Source: Lumbricus terrestris
Taxonomy: Eukaryota; Annelida; Clitellata; Crassiclitellata; Lumbricidae
Direction of reading: 5' to 3'
NCBI GenBank assembly: GCA_949752735.1
Contig: OX457044.1
Coordinates: forward strand, 15,216,322-15,280,321
Length of the DNA: 64,000 nucleotides
The position numbers and the translations under genes were made by a program. The notes under the pieces are model-generated. The model was given only the letters and a program-made list of their open reading frames with translations. It did not search any database and was not told where the DNA came from. Positions 35,936-47,700 of the stretch are shown here, one piece after another. Numbering within the stretch: the stretch's first letter is position 1; each line of letters opens with the position of its first letter.

Positions 35936-36331
35936 AATAGGGTTGCCACTTAAAAGGTTTCGGAATTGCTTGGTACAGAAACCACGTCAAAAGGTAGCCC
36001 AAAAGTCGCGAATATGAACATCTTCACTGCGGTTAATCTTCAAGCATTAAAAATGTCCATGTAGCCTATGGGTCAGTGATAAATGTACAATGAAAAAGAG
36101 GATTTGACGAAACTTGAGGCCTTCGAAGTGTCGAATAGGGTTGCCACTTAAAAGGTTTCGGAATTGCTTGGTACAGAAACCACGTCAAAAGGTAGCCCAA
36201 AAGTCGCGAATATGAACATCTTCACTGCGGTTAATCTTCAAGCATTAAAAATGTCCATGTAGCCTATGGGTCAGTGATAAATGTACAATGAAAAAGAGGA
36301 TTTGACGAAACTTGAGGCCTTCGAAGTGTCG
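35936..36331. repeat. Perfect 198-bp tandem duplication
   Basis: Two head-to-tail copies of 198 bp begin around AATAGGGTTGCCACTTAAAA. I saw no differences between them, so it is either a recent duplication or an assembly artefact. Confidence 0.85.
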
Positions 36332-36574
36332 AAATGGTGAAGAATGAAGAAAATCAGTTGGATGGAACATATTACAAATGAAGAAGTGTTGGGAATGATT
36401 GGCGAAAATTGCCGAATGACAAACACAATAAGGGAGATAATGTGGGTATGGCACACGCTGAAAGGAGATCCCCCTACTAAGAACGATCATAGAAGGAAAA
36501 ATTAAAGGGAAACCAACAAAATGAAGACCACGACATAATTATGATGCTGGACTGGATGACTAAACGTGAATATG

Positions 36575-36785
36575 GGTGGGACGCTATGGTGTAGCGGTAT
36601 GTTCGGCGCCTTGTGACCGAAGGGTATCAGGTTCGAATCTACCTCAAGCTAATTCGTAGCGACGTTGGACAAGTAGCTCACCAACAATTGTCTGTGAGGA
36701 AGGCAACGGGAAACCATTCCATATCGCCGAGTCATTCACGAAAAAGCACGGCTTTGCGTGATTATGTACAAGCAAACGGAACTGA
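36575..36785 (+). mobile_element. tRNA-derived SINE, second subfamily
   Basis: The head GTGGGACGCTATGGTGTAGC and B box GGTTCGAATCT are followed by a body (GTAGCGACGTTGGACAAGTA) different from the main SINE family. A (TA)n stretch follows at 36838-36857. Confidence 0.65.
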
Positions 36786-37070
36786 GGAGCGCACTCCGTT
36801 CCAACTGCGTGTAGGGATGAAACTTGGTGGTTAATTAGTATATATATATATATATACTATAGAAAGTTGTGGCCAGCTTTGAGTCCAACACAGGCCTAAG
36901 AAACAGCATTGTAGGCAGGAGCAGGGACTTACGGAGGCAGTAGGGAGGTTCCCCACCCCAAATTTGTAGGGGGAAGGAGCTGCTCATATTCTCCCTAATA
37001 TTTCAGAAAAACTCATAAATATAATTATAAATTTCTACAGTATTATCCACTGTTTATACATTTTGAGTAG

Positions 37071-37276
37071 CAGGGCTGTTTTTAAGGAATTTTTAGAACT
37101 GCACATCCTCTTCTTTCCTTTCTCGTCCTCCATGGTAAATTACTCCCAATCTGAGGAAAATGGCCTATTTTTACTAGTTTTAACTGCGCGGAACGTGACG
37201 GAAGTGCTTCTACAACTGCACGAATCCATTTAGAACTGCACATTTTTTGTAGAACTGCACGTTAAAAAAAGCCCTG
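37071..37276. mobile_element. 206-bp hAT-type MITE
   Basis: It begins CAGGGCTGTTTTTAAGG and ends TTAAAAAAAGCCCTG, flanked by a perfect 8-bp duplication TTGAGTAG (37063-37070 and 37277-37284). The CAGGG end and 8-bp target are typical of hAT transposons. AGAACTGCAC is repeated four times inside. Confidence 0.85.
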
Positions 37277-37284
37277 TTGAGTAG

Positions 37285-39646
37285 CCTAATTTTGGTGAGA
37301 TGAGAGCTTAAAATACTACCCATTAGGCCCAGAGTGTGCAAATTTAAAAGAAAGAAAGAAAGTGAGTTGTTAAATAAATGGGGTAGGGCATTTATTGAAG
37401 TCTTAAAACCACATGTCTGAGCACTGAAATTATGAGCAATTTTGTTGATATAACCACTTAAAACTTCAACATTACAGTGTGGAAAGTAAACAAATTTTAC
37501 ACAATAGGAGGAGACACTTTTTGAAGTTTTAAACCATGACTATCAGCACTGAAATGATGAACAATTTCGTTAAAATGACAACCTAATATACAACAATTAA
37601 TTGTTCAACTTTACATATCATCACAGCCAGCCGACTGCATAGACTTAATAATATTATATCTCAGTTGAGCCAAGTCTACTCTGCGTAACTTTCACCAACA
37701 ATGATTTATAAACATGCCTTTTAAAAAACATTTGATAAAAATAAAGCGTGGTTATGGTCATAGTTTTTGCAGCCTACTCAAGAACTTTCTGAAGAATTTA
37801 CTGTAAAACTACACCTGTATAACAGTATAAGCACTTGTATAAGCAATAGTTCAGCAGATTGGCATGTAACAAATGGAAGAAGTGACAGTAAGAGGTCCTA
37901 TAGAGGACCTTGATTCAACATTTTTTTAATGCAACTTACTAACTAAAATATCTTGTGATCATACGCGTGTACACAGTATCCGGGAAATCATGTATAAGTA
38001 ATAAGTTCAGCTCAAGTGCTTTGGACACAGTTCAAGACATTAAGGCATTAACTATACTACTTAATATTAGTCGGTTGTTTAAACAAGAAGCTCAATGAAG
38101 GAGAAATAAAACGTTATCTAAACTACAACAAAGTCGGTTTTACAGTGTGGTACCGACGTCAACAAAGTCTGCTGCAAGGTGAGACCCGTGCAAAATTCAT
38201 ACAACATGTGAGAAAACGTTGTTTATATTCCTGGAAACGTGAAAACTTGAGTCAAAACTTGATGCCAGCATGTCAGATAACCACAGAACATATTTGGTGT
38301 CTTTATAGACGCTGCTGTTGTAGAACTAAAATCCAGAATACTGCGGCTGCAATGATGGTCTGTCCGTTCAAAACGCATTGCGTCACCAATCCTGATCTCG
38401 GCCGATACTTCTTTTCGACTTTGCCAAAAAGACAAACATGTAAACAAGATTAGACATTTCAAAATACATAGAGGACTCAGGATATAATTCTGATACTCTC
38501 AAGTCATATGAAATTTTGCATAGTCCCAGAGCAGATTTGGTAGAAATGTTTGCCAACTAGTGAAGTATTTATACTTGCATGTATGTATCCATGTATGTAT
38601 GTTGATATGGTGTCTGCAACCCTGCATCAATGTAGCGCATTGTTAAGAACCAATAAAGCAATTCTGAAACATGGTCTGATAGCGCAGATTATATTATGTA
38701 TCACTCCAAACTAAATTAATAGTCCTGATGGATTTGTCCAAATGTTGTTCCCAACTCCAGTGTCTTGCACAGCATGTCAAACTACAAACACATTTCTGAG
38801 ATAAAAATGCGATCTATGAATGTTCATAAATGCAAGCTCAGTGAAGACTCGCTACCTAAGTCTGAACATTCAAAGGATCGTTGGGTTACCAAGTCCTCTT
38901 TTTTACCATCGAGTGTAATTTTTACTAGATAAGAAAGAGAGAGACAGAAAGACAGACAGACAGACAGACAGAGACAGAGTGTCAGTGTTTTCCATAGCGT
39001 TCTATAACACCTAAGAAGACCTGTCTATGGAGAATATGTTAATTCTCTCTGCAGGTCTTGCTTTTACTAGCTATACCAGACTAGAGCCATACGGTGAAAT
39101 CCGTCTGACGCAGCTATGACTCCTGCCCTCTCCTTCATGCAAACGTGTCACCACTAATGTAACAGTGCTCTTGTCGGTCTGTCAATGTTGACGATATGAC
39201 AACTTCAGTCTGTGCTCATCTGTGTCGTCGTGAGAGTCGTCCAAAATTCTCGCATTTTCTATATTACATGCGCTGGTTCCACTTTGAGTAGAAGATAACT
39301 TTTAATCTGACTATCATTATGGGTCAAGAATCCATTGTACGTGCAGCCCCAGAGTACATCAGGGAACTAACTCTGTGTTCTCAAGTCATCAATCGTATAT
39401 TCTGTTGCTGGTGGCAGTGGTGGGGCTCGATGACAGTGTATCATGTCTTCTCATACATTGGGCCATCATTCTCACACAGCCTTTCATTAACAGTTTGCAA
39501 AATTGCACCATGTTATATGCAGCTCAGGAATTTCTTTGAGTCACATCTGTTAAAATCTGCAACAGTTTGGCTGCTACAATTGGCGTTTTGTGAGGCACTA
39601 TGCACGGTAAATGGCTATATACATACCAGTATATAGTATGATCTAC
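37285..39646. other. Intergenic DNA, no gene recognised
   Basis: It holds a (GACA)n stretch at 38950-38977 and two unrecognised plus-strand frames with ATG starts (38145-38453 and 39319-39636, about 103 and 105 codons). Neither shows a domain, signal or splice context that supports a gene. Confidence 0.4.
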
Positions 39647-40558
39647 ATATGGTATATAAATAAATACATACGCAAATACATACGCAATACTATGGCTGTA
39701 CCGAACATTCACTTCGTATTCGCATTGCGGCCAAATAACGAACCAAATAGTTATTCGGTATTCGACCGATTAGTAGCGGTCGGATCGAATACGAATAGTG
39801 GTCACGAAACACCTGTTTCTGTATATAGCGAGTATGCATACACAGACTGGCAGAAGGATGCAAAAATTAAATGTAGTCAACTGTTTATTTATAGTTTACT
39901 AGCTGTACCCGGCCACGCGTTGCTGTGGCTGAAAAGACCGTGCAACTCTCCCTCCATACCTCCCTTCCCTGCCTCGCTCCCTCTCTCTGTCCCTCCCTAC
40001 CGCCATTCCCTCCCACTCTCTCCTTCCCCCTCCCGTCCCTCCCTTCCCCTAACCCTCCCTTCTTCCCCTCCCTCCCCTCCCTCCTTCCCCTCCCTCCCCT
40101 CCATATGGTATATAAATAAATACATACGCAAATACATACGCAATACTATGGCTGTACCGAACATTCACTTCGTATTCGCATTGCGGCCAAATAACGAACC
40201 AAATAGTTATTCGGTATTCGACCGATTAGTAGCGGTCGGATCGAATACGAATAGTGGTCACGAAACACCTGTTTCTGTATATAGCGAGTATGCATACACA
40301 GACTGGCAGAAGGATGCAAAAATTAAATGTAGTCAACTGTTTATTTATAGTTTACTAGCTGTACCCGGCCACGCGTTGCTGTGGCTGAAAAGACCGTGCA
40401 ACTCTCCCTCCATACCTCCCTTCCCTGCCTCGCTCCCTCCCTCTGTCCCTCCCTACCGCCATTCCCTCCCACTCTCTCCTTCCCCCTCCCGTCCCTCCCT
40501 TCCCCTAACCCTCCCTTCTTCCCCTCCCTCCCCTCCCTCCTTCCCCTCCCTCCCCTTC
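39647..40558. repeat. 456-bp tandem duplication including a Helitron 3' end
   Basis: The segment starting ATATGGTATATAAATAAATA at 39647 is repeated from 40103 with almost no change. Each copy spans host DNA, the Helitron end A|CTAGCTGTACCCGG and part of the pyrimidine tract. It creates a 400-codon plus-strand frame that is not a gene. Confidence 0.85.
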
Positions 40559-41323
40559 CCCTCCCTCCCTCCCCCTCCCCCCCTCCTCCTCCCTCCCCAT
40601 TCCCCTCCCGCTTCCCTCCCTTTCCCCCTTCCATCTCCCTCCCTGTCGCTCCCCTCCCCATCACTCCCTCCCCCTCCGTCCCTCCCCTTCCTCCATCCAT
40701 CTCCTCCCTCTCTCCATCTGTCCGCTTCCTCCCCTCCTTCTTCCTCCCGCTCCCTCCCCATCTCTTCCTCCCTCACTCCTCCCTTCCCGACAGCTAAAAG
40801 TGTGAAAATTTGAAAGCAATCTTTCAAAGATTTGTCATTGGTGTTAAAATGGGCGGAATCCATATATATCGACAGTTAATATATATCGACAGTTAATATA
40901 TGCGCCATATAAACATGCTGTCGACAGCGCGCGCGAATGTTGCGACCTGTGACCCAGTTAAAATAAACATGCTCTGGACAGCGCGAATGTTGCGACCTCT
41001 TTCCCAGGTTTGCGATTGGTGACCCAGTTAAAATCTTTGGACGGTTGAAATGAAAGTGGGTCGAATCCATATTATATCTACAGCGCTATCGACAGCGCAT
41101 GCGCGAGATGGCGGTGCGTGAGAGTTAAAATGTATAAACGTGTCAACTCGAGGAGAAAGTTGTGTTTTTTTGGTCTAAGAGATTTGTTTCTTTCCAGGAT
41201 ATCCTTTTACAAACACGATCGTGTTCGAACGGAGCGTTTTGCGAAAAATTTCAAAAGAATCGGTGATGAAGTTTCCGAGATAACCCATTAGGACCAAACT
41301 TTTTACATTTTTATTTATATCGA
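39899..41323 (-). mobile_element. Helitron-like element, minus strand
   Basis: The minus strand begins TCGATATAAATAAAAATG after a host A (41324) and ends CTAG before a host T. The 3' end exists twice, at 39899-39902 and 40355-40358, because of the 456-bp duplication. A long CCCTCC-type pyrimidine tract fills 40400-40795. Both termini match the 5.2-5.9-kb copy. Confidence 0.6.
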
Positions 41324-41439
41324 TGTATTAAATTTACTAACTGAAACTATTGCTTACATTTGAAATTTTGAATGTTGTCAGTACATCTATTTTTCTGCAC
41401 TATTCGTATTCAGTCGAATAGTGATAATCATCTATTTGG

Positions 41440-42296
41440 TGCAGCCCTACGCAATACATACATGCATGCATACACAAAAAAACTACGCAATATATACATG
41501 CATGCATACACAAAAAAACTACGCAATACATACATGCATGCATACACAAAAAAACTACGCAATACATACATGCATGCATACACAAAAAAACTACGCAATA
41601 TGTACATGTACATGCATGCATACACAAAAAACTACGCAATACATACATGCATGCATACACAAAAAAACTACGCAATATATACATGCATGCATACACAAAA
41701 AACTACGCAATACATACATGCATACATACACAAAAAACTACGCAATACATACATGCTTGCACACACAAAAAACTACGCAATACATACATGCATGCATACA
41801 CAAAAAAACTACGCAATACATACATGCATGCATACACAAAAAACTACGCAATATATACATGCATGCATACACAAAAAAACTACGCAATACATACATGCAT
41901 GCGTACACAAAAAACTACGCAATACATACATGCATACACAAAAAAACTACGCAATACATACATGCATGCATACACAAAAAAACTACGCAATATATACATG
42001 CATGCATACACAAAAAACTACGCAATACATACATGCATGCATACACAAAAAAACTACGCAATACATACATGCATGCATACACAAAAAACTACGCAATACA
42101 TACATGCATACATACACAAAAAACTACGCAATACATACATGCTTGCATACACAAAAAACTACGCAATACGTACATGCATGCATACACAAAAAACTATGCA
42201 ATACATACATGCATGCATACACAAAAAACTATCAAATACATACATGTATGCATACACAAAAACTATGCAATACATACATGCCTGCATACACAAAAA
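41440..42296. repeat. 36-bp minisatellite, about 23 copies
   Basis: Units of ACGCAATACATACATGCATG plus CATACACAAAAAAACT vary from about 31 to 43 bp. Because the unit is close to 36 bp, all three forward frames stay open for up to 309 codons. Not a CRISPR array: there are no unique spacers. Confidence 0.95.
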
Positions 42297-42324
42297 AATA
42301 ACTCCCTCATCTGCGGAATCTCAC

Positions 42325-42372
42325 CTTTAGATTGAGGACTCGATGCGCCATCATCAGTGGGATACTTGTGAT
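42325..42372 (-). CDS. Ig-gene candidate 3' exon (tentative)
   Basis: The acceptor TTTGTAG| is followed by 48 bases and a good donor AAAG|GTGAGA. Joined to the exon at 44586 in the phase that exon demands, it reads KSQVSH and then a stop. Read in another phase it gives HKYPTDDGASSPQSK. The correct reading cannot be decided here. Confidence 0.25.
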
Positions 42373-42887
42373 CTACAAACAATTTTTAAATAAATAAGAT
42401 TATATTAGTTATATGTCATTATAAATTTAAATTATTGCACAATAATATTTGGCAAGTATAAAAAAACAGTGAGGAGTTTAATATACTGCAGCCTAATGTG
42501 AGAATTGTGGAAAATAACTGGGGGGTTGGACTATGATCCACTTGGAATTGGAGTGTGAAAAACAGACTGTACTATGGGGCTCTAAGAAAGACTGGGGGTT
42601 GAAACCCTCAACCCCAAGCAATTCTCAACCTGGCCTAACGTTTGTCAAGTCTAAAGGATCTGCTGCAACAGAGTTTACATAGGACGGCAATCGGTGCATT
42701 AAATGACAATAGCCACAAAGTAGGTTTTGGCTTTTCTAGAACAGTGGCACAATATCCGATGGGCAGTAAGATGCAGAGCAATAACAAAGCTACCAGAGAC
42801 ATTTCAATGCAAATTCTGTCAGTTTATTCATGGCTTATGTTTCTAGTTGATGGTTGGCGATAAATATGAACGTGACGCTGACCTTCA

Positions 42888-43714
42888 GGGGTGTAGGACA
42901 TTAGCCCCCCTGGACATTATCCCCCCCGGACATGATCCCCCCGGACATTGGCCCCCCCGGACATATTCCCCCCCGAGGTAGGACATTATCCCCCCAGTTT
43001 AAGATATCATTACCTAAAAACTGATGGATCCTCAAAATATAGCAATAGGCCTATGTGAAGTTAATATCTATACATCACACTATAGTTTATCTTTGTAAAA
43101 AAGGTCAATTAATTCCAGGTTTGATATGTTTATGGTAAAACATTTAATGGTCTTAAATGTAGAACGGGATATCGGATTGACGCTAATAAGTCTACGAAGT
43201 TCATACGTATAGGCCCTATGACGTTGACAGACCTTCGTAGGCCTACTGACTGGCTATCTACGATTCTACTGTATTGAATCTAATCTTGAATGGACACGAC
43301 GCTAACAAGGCTACGCAGCTTAGAAGTAGCTGAATTGACGTTAACAAACCTTTCTTGTAGACACTAAACAAATAGGCCCCACGTACGATTCCCATTCGTT
43401 AATTTCAAATCTAATTCTAGGCTTGCTGACACAGTTGGTACGTTAGTAAACACTAAATACGATTCCCATTCGTTCATTTCAACTCTACGACGCTAATAAG
43501 GCTACGAAGCTCAGGTGTAGTTAACTGACATTAACAACTTTCGAAGTCTTATTATCGGTGACGGCATTATTCTACGATTTGCACACTGGGGGATCATGTC
43601 CGGGGGGGGATAATGTCCTACGAAAAATCGGGGGGAACATGTCCGGGGGGGATAATGTCCGGGGGGATCATGTCCGGGGGGGATAATGTCCAGGGGGGCT
43701 AATGTCCGTTCCCC
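42888..43714. mobile_element. 827-bp transposon of the GGACAT...CCCCC family
   Basis: Ends GGGGTGTAGGACATTAGCCC and the complement of GGGGAACGGACATTAGCCCC are each followed by four or five GGACATnATCCCCC-like units. A perfect 8-bp duplication GACCTTCA flanks it (42880-42887 and 43715-43722). The same family, inverted, is at 45135-48372. No coding capacity. Confidence 0.85.
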
Positions 43715-43724
43715 GACCTTCAGC

Positions 43725-44051
43725 CAGTGGCGGCGCTAGGAGGGCTGGGGCTAAGGCTCAGCTCCCCTAAAAAAGGGCCATCCGAATTTTTTTACATTGA
43801 AATATCCACGATTTTCGGTCGAGGACTAAAAAAAAAAGGTCGTCAGAAATTTTGGCGGCGAAAATGGAAAATTTTCATGAGATTTCGGTCGATGACTAAA
43901 AAAAACCAAAAAAGTCGTCAGAAATTTTGGCGGCGAATATGGAAAATTTTCATGAGATTTCGGTCGATGACTAAAAAAAATCGTCAGAAATTTTTCGGCG
44001 AAAATGGAAAATTTTCAGCCCCCCGAAACTGAAATCCTGGCGCCGCCACTG
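43725..44051. mobile_element. 327-bp hAT-type MITE abutting the previous element
   Basis: It begins CAGTGGCGGCGCTAGGA and ends TCCTGGCGCCGCCACTG, with a perfect 8-bp duplication CCTTCAGC (43717-43724 and 44052-44059). About 60-bp units (TCGTCAGAAATTTTGGCGGC) are repeated three times inside. Its target overlaps the target of the 42888-43714 element. Confidence 0.88.
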
Positions 44052-44157
44052 CCTTCAGCATCGCAATGAGTTTTTAAATCTCTCCAATAAGTACTTGACA
44101 CCATACGTGACATCATCCCCAGGGGCGTAAAGCCAACGAACCTGCCTTCGGGCAGAG

Positions 44158-44498
<341 letters not shown>

Positions 44499-44585
44499 CA
44501 TACGTGGTTAATTCAGAATCCTTCTAGAGATGTAGAAACTGCATGATAAGGCAGTAAATTCGATTAGATCATCATGAGTATTTAC

Positions 44586-44712
44586 TTTTGTAATAGAATG
44601 ACATCAGTGTTGTTGCATTCTTGTTCTGCATGTAGATCATTTTCATTCCAAACTGGACCTCTCGTCGGTGTTCCTTCGGTTGAAATCTGATCCCAGGCAG
44701 ACTCTTCAAGAT
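44586..44712 (-). CDS. Ig-gene exon d: likely cytoplasmic tail
   Basis: A strong pyrimidine tract leads to AACTCAAG|AT; the donor is CAAAA|GTAAAT. The 127 nt are in phase 1 in and 2 out and encode LEESAWDQISTEGTPTRG and WNENDLHAEQECNNTDVILL, acidic and hydrophilic as in a cytoplasmic tail. It has no homologue I recognise; support comes from splice signals and composition. Confidence 0.5.
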
Positions 44713-47700
44713 CTTGAGTTGAAAATATCAGAAGAAAAGCAACCTTAAGACAACCGAGTTACGATGATGCTATAATTATAAGAAGATGCAGAAGACGAAT
44801 TCATGTGAGATGAAGCAAAGTAGAGCCATGGGTTCAAACAGTTTAATGAGATTATAATTCTTAGTCATTGTCTGGTACTATAGTCCCAAATTATGTCCAG
44901 CTCATGTAATACTTTCTATTATACTGCAGACTTTGTTTAATCGGAACCTGGGTCAATTCTGGACGACACCTTAACTTCTCAAACAGATTGTCATGCCTTG
45001 TAATAAACAACCAAAATTTGAGGTCAGATGACCTGACGTCCAATCAACTGAATGGAAATCAGATTTTTAAAAAGATCTTTTATCAGGATACCTAATGAGT
45101 TTACAACACAGTTTTAAATACCTGTCTATTTCACGGGGAACGGACATTAGCCCCCTAGACATTAAACCCCGTACATGATCTCCCCCGGACATTAGCCCCG
45201 GACATATTCCCCCCGATTTTTCGTAGAACATTATCCCCCGGACAAAGTGTGCAAATCATAGAATAATGCCGTAACCGATAAGACTTCTCACTGGCAATAA
45301 GATGCAAACGAAAGTTCTTGATGTCATTTAACTACCTCTGAGCTTCTTAGCCTCATTATTGTCGTTCCGATTCAAAATTATATTCAGTAAGCTTATACAG
45401 TAGATAAATGAACGAATTGGAGTCGTATGCGCCTGTGAATAAGCTGGTTCCCGCGACTTGGCTTTTGTGGGCGCTGTAGAAGTTTCGAGATTACGATATA
45501 CAGTAAGTAGCCCTACAAAGGTTTGTTAACGTCATATACGTAGGTCCAATTTGTATCAGAAGGCCTAGACTTAGATTTGAAATGAACGAATGGGAATCGG
45601 TTGTAGGGCCTATTTGTCTAGTGTCTACAACAAAGGTTTGTTAACGTCAGTTAAGCTACATCTAAGCTTCGTAGCCTCATTAGCGTCGTTTCCATTGTTC
45701 GCGTCTTTCGACATTTAAGACCTTTAACTGTTTTATCATATACATATCAAACCTGGAATCAACTTACCATATTCTTACAAAGATAAACTAATGTGTGATG
45801 TATAGATATTAACTTAGCATAGGCCTATTTATACTTTTGGTGGATCATTTTTAGGTAATGGTATCATAGACTGGGGGGATAATGTCCTACCCCAGGGGAA
45901 TATACCCCGCAGTCGATCGAGTCGTGGGCTACGATCGACTTGGCTCGCGCGACGATCAACTCAATCGACTTTGTCGACTCGCCGACCTCTCGACGACTCG
46001 ATCGACTTGGCTCGGCCAACGATCGACTCGATCGACTTCGCGTCGACTTGGCCTTGTTTTGTCTCTTGCTCACCTCTGCAGTTATATGATCTCAAAATGA
46101 AATTATACGATAGTAGATCTGTGTCATAATCTGTGTGGCGTAACAATAAGCCTAATTTCGTATTATCAGTGAATATATATATATAGTACATTTGCACTGT
46201 AATCGTAGTGACGTCACATTGGGCCTCGGTTTAGAATTTAGATTGTGTAAATGAACTTCAATAATTATTAGGTAGATCTGTGTAATAATCGAAGTGACGT
46301 CACAATGGACCTAGTTTATACTCTCAAAATGTACTTCTACGATAGACTCGATAGATCGAAGTTAGTCACAATTCTCAAAATGAACTTTTTTAATAGTAGG
46401 TCTGTATCATGATCGAAGTTAGTTGCAATAGGCCTAGTTTATTCTCAAAATGAACTTCTTTAATATCGTAATCGTAATCGTAATCTCATAATTTCTAAAG
46501 CGCCACTGGAAAGCCAAGCGCGGGGCACCGGCTTATTCACGAGCGCTGCGTTGAATTAGGAGGGTTGTCCGTGAGAGTAGTCCGAGGTGGTCCGGGCCGA
46601 GTTACCATAGGATCAAGATCAAATGCGTTGAGTCAAAAGGGTTGTCCGTAAGAGTAGTCCATGGTGGTCCGGGTCGAGGTACCCTATGATCAGAGGTTTA
46701 TTAATAGTAGGTCTGTGTCATGATCGAAGTGACGTCACAATGGGCCTAGTTTTTATATTCTCATACTAGACAAATAATAATAGATTTGTTTCATAATCAG
46801 TGCGATGTTGCGTTTAAACAGACCCAGTTTTGTGTTATGAAAATGAAATAATATGACAGCAGATCTGTATCATAATCGAAATGACGCCACAATAGGCCTA
46901 ATTTCGTTTTCTCAATGAACTTATTCAATAGTATAATTGTATGATAATCGAAGTGCCGTCATAAAAGACCTCCGTTTTATATTAGCAGTATGAGCATAAT
47001 AACATTATATCTGCTTAAAAATCGAAGTGACGTCACAATAGGTCTCGTTTATATTCTCCGAATGCACTTTTATAATAGTACATTTGTATCATAATAAAGG
47101 TGACGTCACAATAGACCTTGTTTACATTCTCAGAATGCACTTCTATAATAGGCCTAGTACATTTGTACCATAATCGAAGTGACGTCAAAATAGACCTTGT
47201 TTATATTCTCAAAATGCACTTCTATAATAGTGCAACTTGTATCATAATCGAAGTGACGTAACAATAGGCCTAGTTTTTAATTCTCGAAGTGAACGTGTAA
47301 TATATTAGTAAAATTGTATCATAATCAGAGTAACGTTACAATAAACAAAGACCTAGTTTTGTATTCTCAAAATTAATGAAATTATATGATAGTAAATCTG
47401 TATCCTGATCCAAATTTCGTTTCTCTGTGAACTCATTTAATTGCAGAATTGTATCATAATCAAAGTGACGTCATAAAAGGGTCTCGTTTTATATTTTTAG
47501 AATTAACATCTACATATATACAGGCCCATAATAGTAGATCTGTATCATGCTCATTCAGGAGCGGATCCAATGGAGGCAATCCGGCCATGTCCCCACTCCA
47601 TTGAGAGATTTGCATAGAAGTGCCATTCCCCCATCAGATTTCAAGAGGCTGTAAATCAACGCAACGGGAGCAGGAAGATGAGAAAGTAGCAGATGACTGA

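Noticed and set aside
39319..39636. 105-codon frame starting MGQESIVRAA
   Set aside because: It has an ATG but no domain, splice context or neighbour to support it, and the length is within chance for AT-rich DNA.
39611..40863. A 400-codon frame and overlapping frames rich in Ser/Pro/Leu or Gly/Arg
   Set aside because: Created by a 456-bp duplication and a pyrimidine tract in Helitron-like DNA; no codon or domain signature.
41372..42335. Three long overlapping frames (up to 309 codons) and a repeat array resembling a CRISPR
   Set aside because: They are products of a 36-bp minisatellite open in all frames; there are no unique spacers, and the setting is eukaryotic.
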